Positions 63,672 through 64,000 of a stretch of 64,000 bases of DNA are shown one piece after another. The first letter of the stretch is position 1, and the number at the start of each line of letters is the position of its first letter. The notes beneath the pieces are model-generated. The model was not told the DNA's origin, did no database searches, and saw only the letters and a program-made list of their open reading frames with translations. Made by a program: the position numbers and the translations under genes. Origin of the DNA: Cladopsammia gracilis (lineage: Eukaryota > Cnidaria > Anthozoa > Scleractinia > Dendrophylliidae); contig JAJGOT010000001.1 in the NCBI GenBank assembly GCA_022457155.1, positions 4,530,001 through 4,594,000 on the forward strand. The letters are read 5' to 3'.

Positions 63672-64000
63672 TTGGTGTCCCTGTTTGAAGATACAAAAGC
63701 TATAATTAAAGGAATTTCAGTCAAATAATAATCCCTTATTTGTTGGTTTACCAGATAATATGCACCAACATTTACTCGATGCTCACAAAAAATACTACAC
63801 GTTGTAAACTGTCTGTGCATTTTTTTGTTGAACTATTGAATAAGGTGTACAGTATAATTATATGTTGTAGTTCATTTTTATCCTTGGTTCAATTTTTGTT
63901 TTTTATTGTTCTTTACTATGCTAAAATACAGCTATTTCAATTAATGTTGTCAGATGAAAAGGGCAAAAACCCAAGACCGCAAGGTAGTATGGGATTTTTA
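63672..64000. other. Intron of the J-domain gene; end fragment of the 47388 element
   Basis: ATGTTGTAGTTCATTTTTATCC at 63862 resembles the end of 47388-47469. A GAATAAGGTGTA word (63838) resembles the end of 16225-16599. No further exon seen. Confidence 0.5.

Overview
This is eukaryotic, AT-rich, intron-containing DNA. The two intronless rhodopsin-like receptors, the mix of Penelope-like, LINE, SINE and foldback DNA elements, and the repeat style point to a cnidarian, most probably a stony coral. That is an inference from style; no species marker is present. Genes are sparse and most of the window is repeats, many of them nested.

Layout. 1-2.55 kb: Penelope-like retroelement (PLE), with a minus-strand copy running off the left edge joined head-to-head to a plus-strand copy that keeps reverse transcriptase, a GIY-YIG nuclease and a 3' hammerhead ribozyme fold. 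3.3-8.5 kb: two foldback elements, an unrecognised ORF, and a local segmental duplication in which one copy carries a foldback insertion and the other preserves the empty site. 9.17-10.02 kb: GPCR 1. 10.78-14.65 kb: a 3.9-kb transposon with an 8-bp target duplication, decamer-repeat ends and apparent spliced exons inside. 14.9-21.1 kb: a duplicated terminal exon (one copy decayed) around a secreted Tyr/Asp-rich peptide gene on the minus strand. 22-25 kb: foldback elements and a helicase relic. 26.55-27.41 kb: GPCR 2, a paralogue of GPCR 1. 27.9-36 kb: LINE, SINE and foldback debris plus two damaged members of the peptide family. 37.3-49.7 kb: a segmental duplication with two matching TATA promoters and non-coding first exons on the minus strand, each lying upstream of a peptide coding exon (about 34.3 and 44.5 kb). 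49.6-59.6 kb: nested foldback elements, LINEs and an inverted copy of the tandem array at 32 kb. 59.9-60.65 kb: a small ORF whose 3' end is duplicated as a nearly perfect palindrome. 61.0 kb to the right edge: a multi-exon J-domain (DnaJ/HSP40) gene, incomplete.

How it fits together. The best genes are the two GPCRs and the J-domain gene. The most interesting unnamed set is the secreted peptide family: four related loci on the minus strand (17.5, 29.9, 34.1 and 44.2 kb), two apparently intact and two broken, with a shared signal peptide, a shared translation-start context, a Tyr/acidic tail and, for two of them, a plausible shared promoter and first-exon architecture. The transposon landscape is also informative: many different foldback elements keep visible target duplications (TAA/TTA, TA, TTAA, 7, 8, 9 or 10 bp), so several superfamilies can be told apart by eye.
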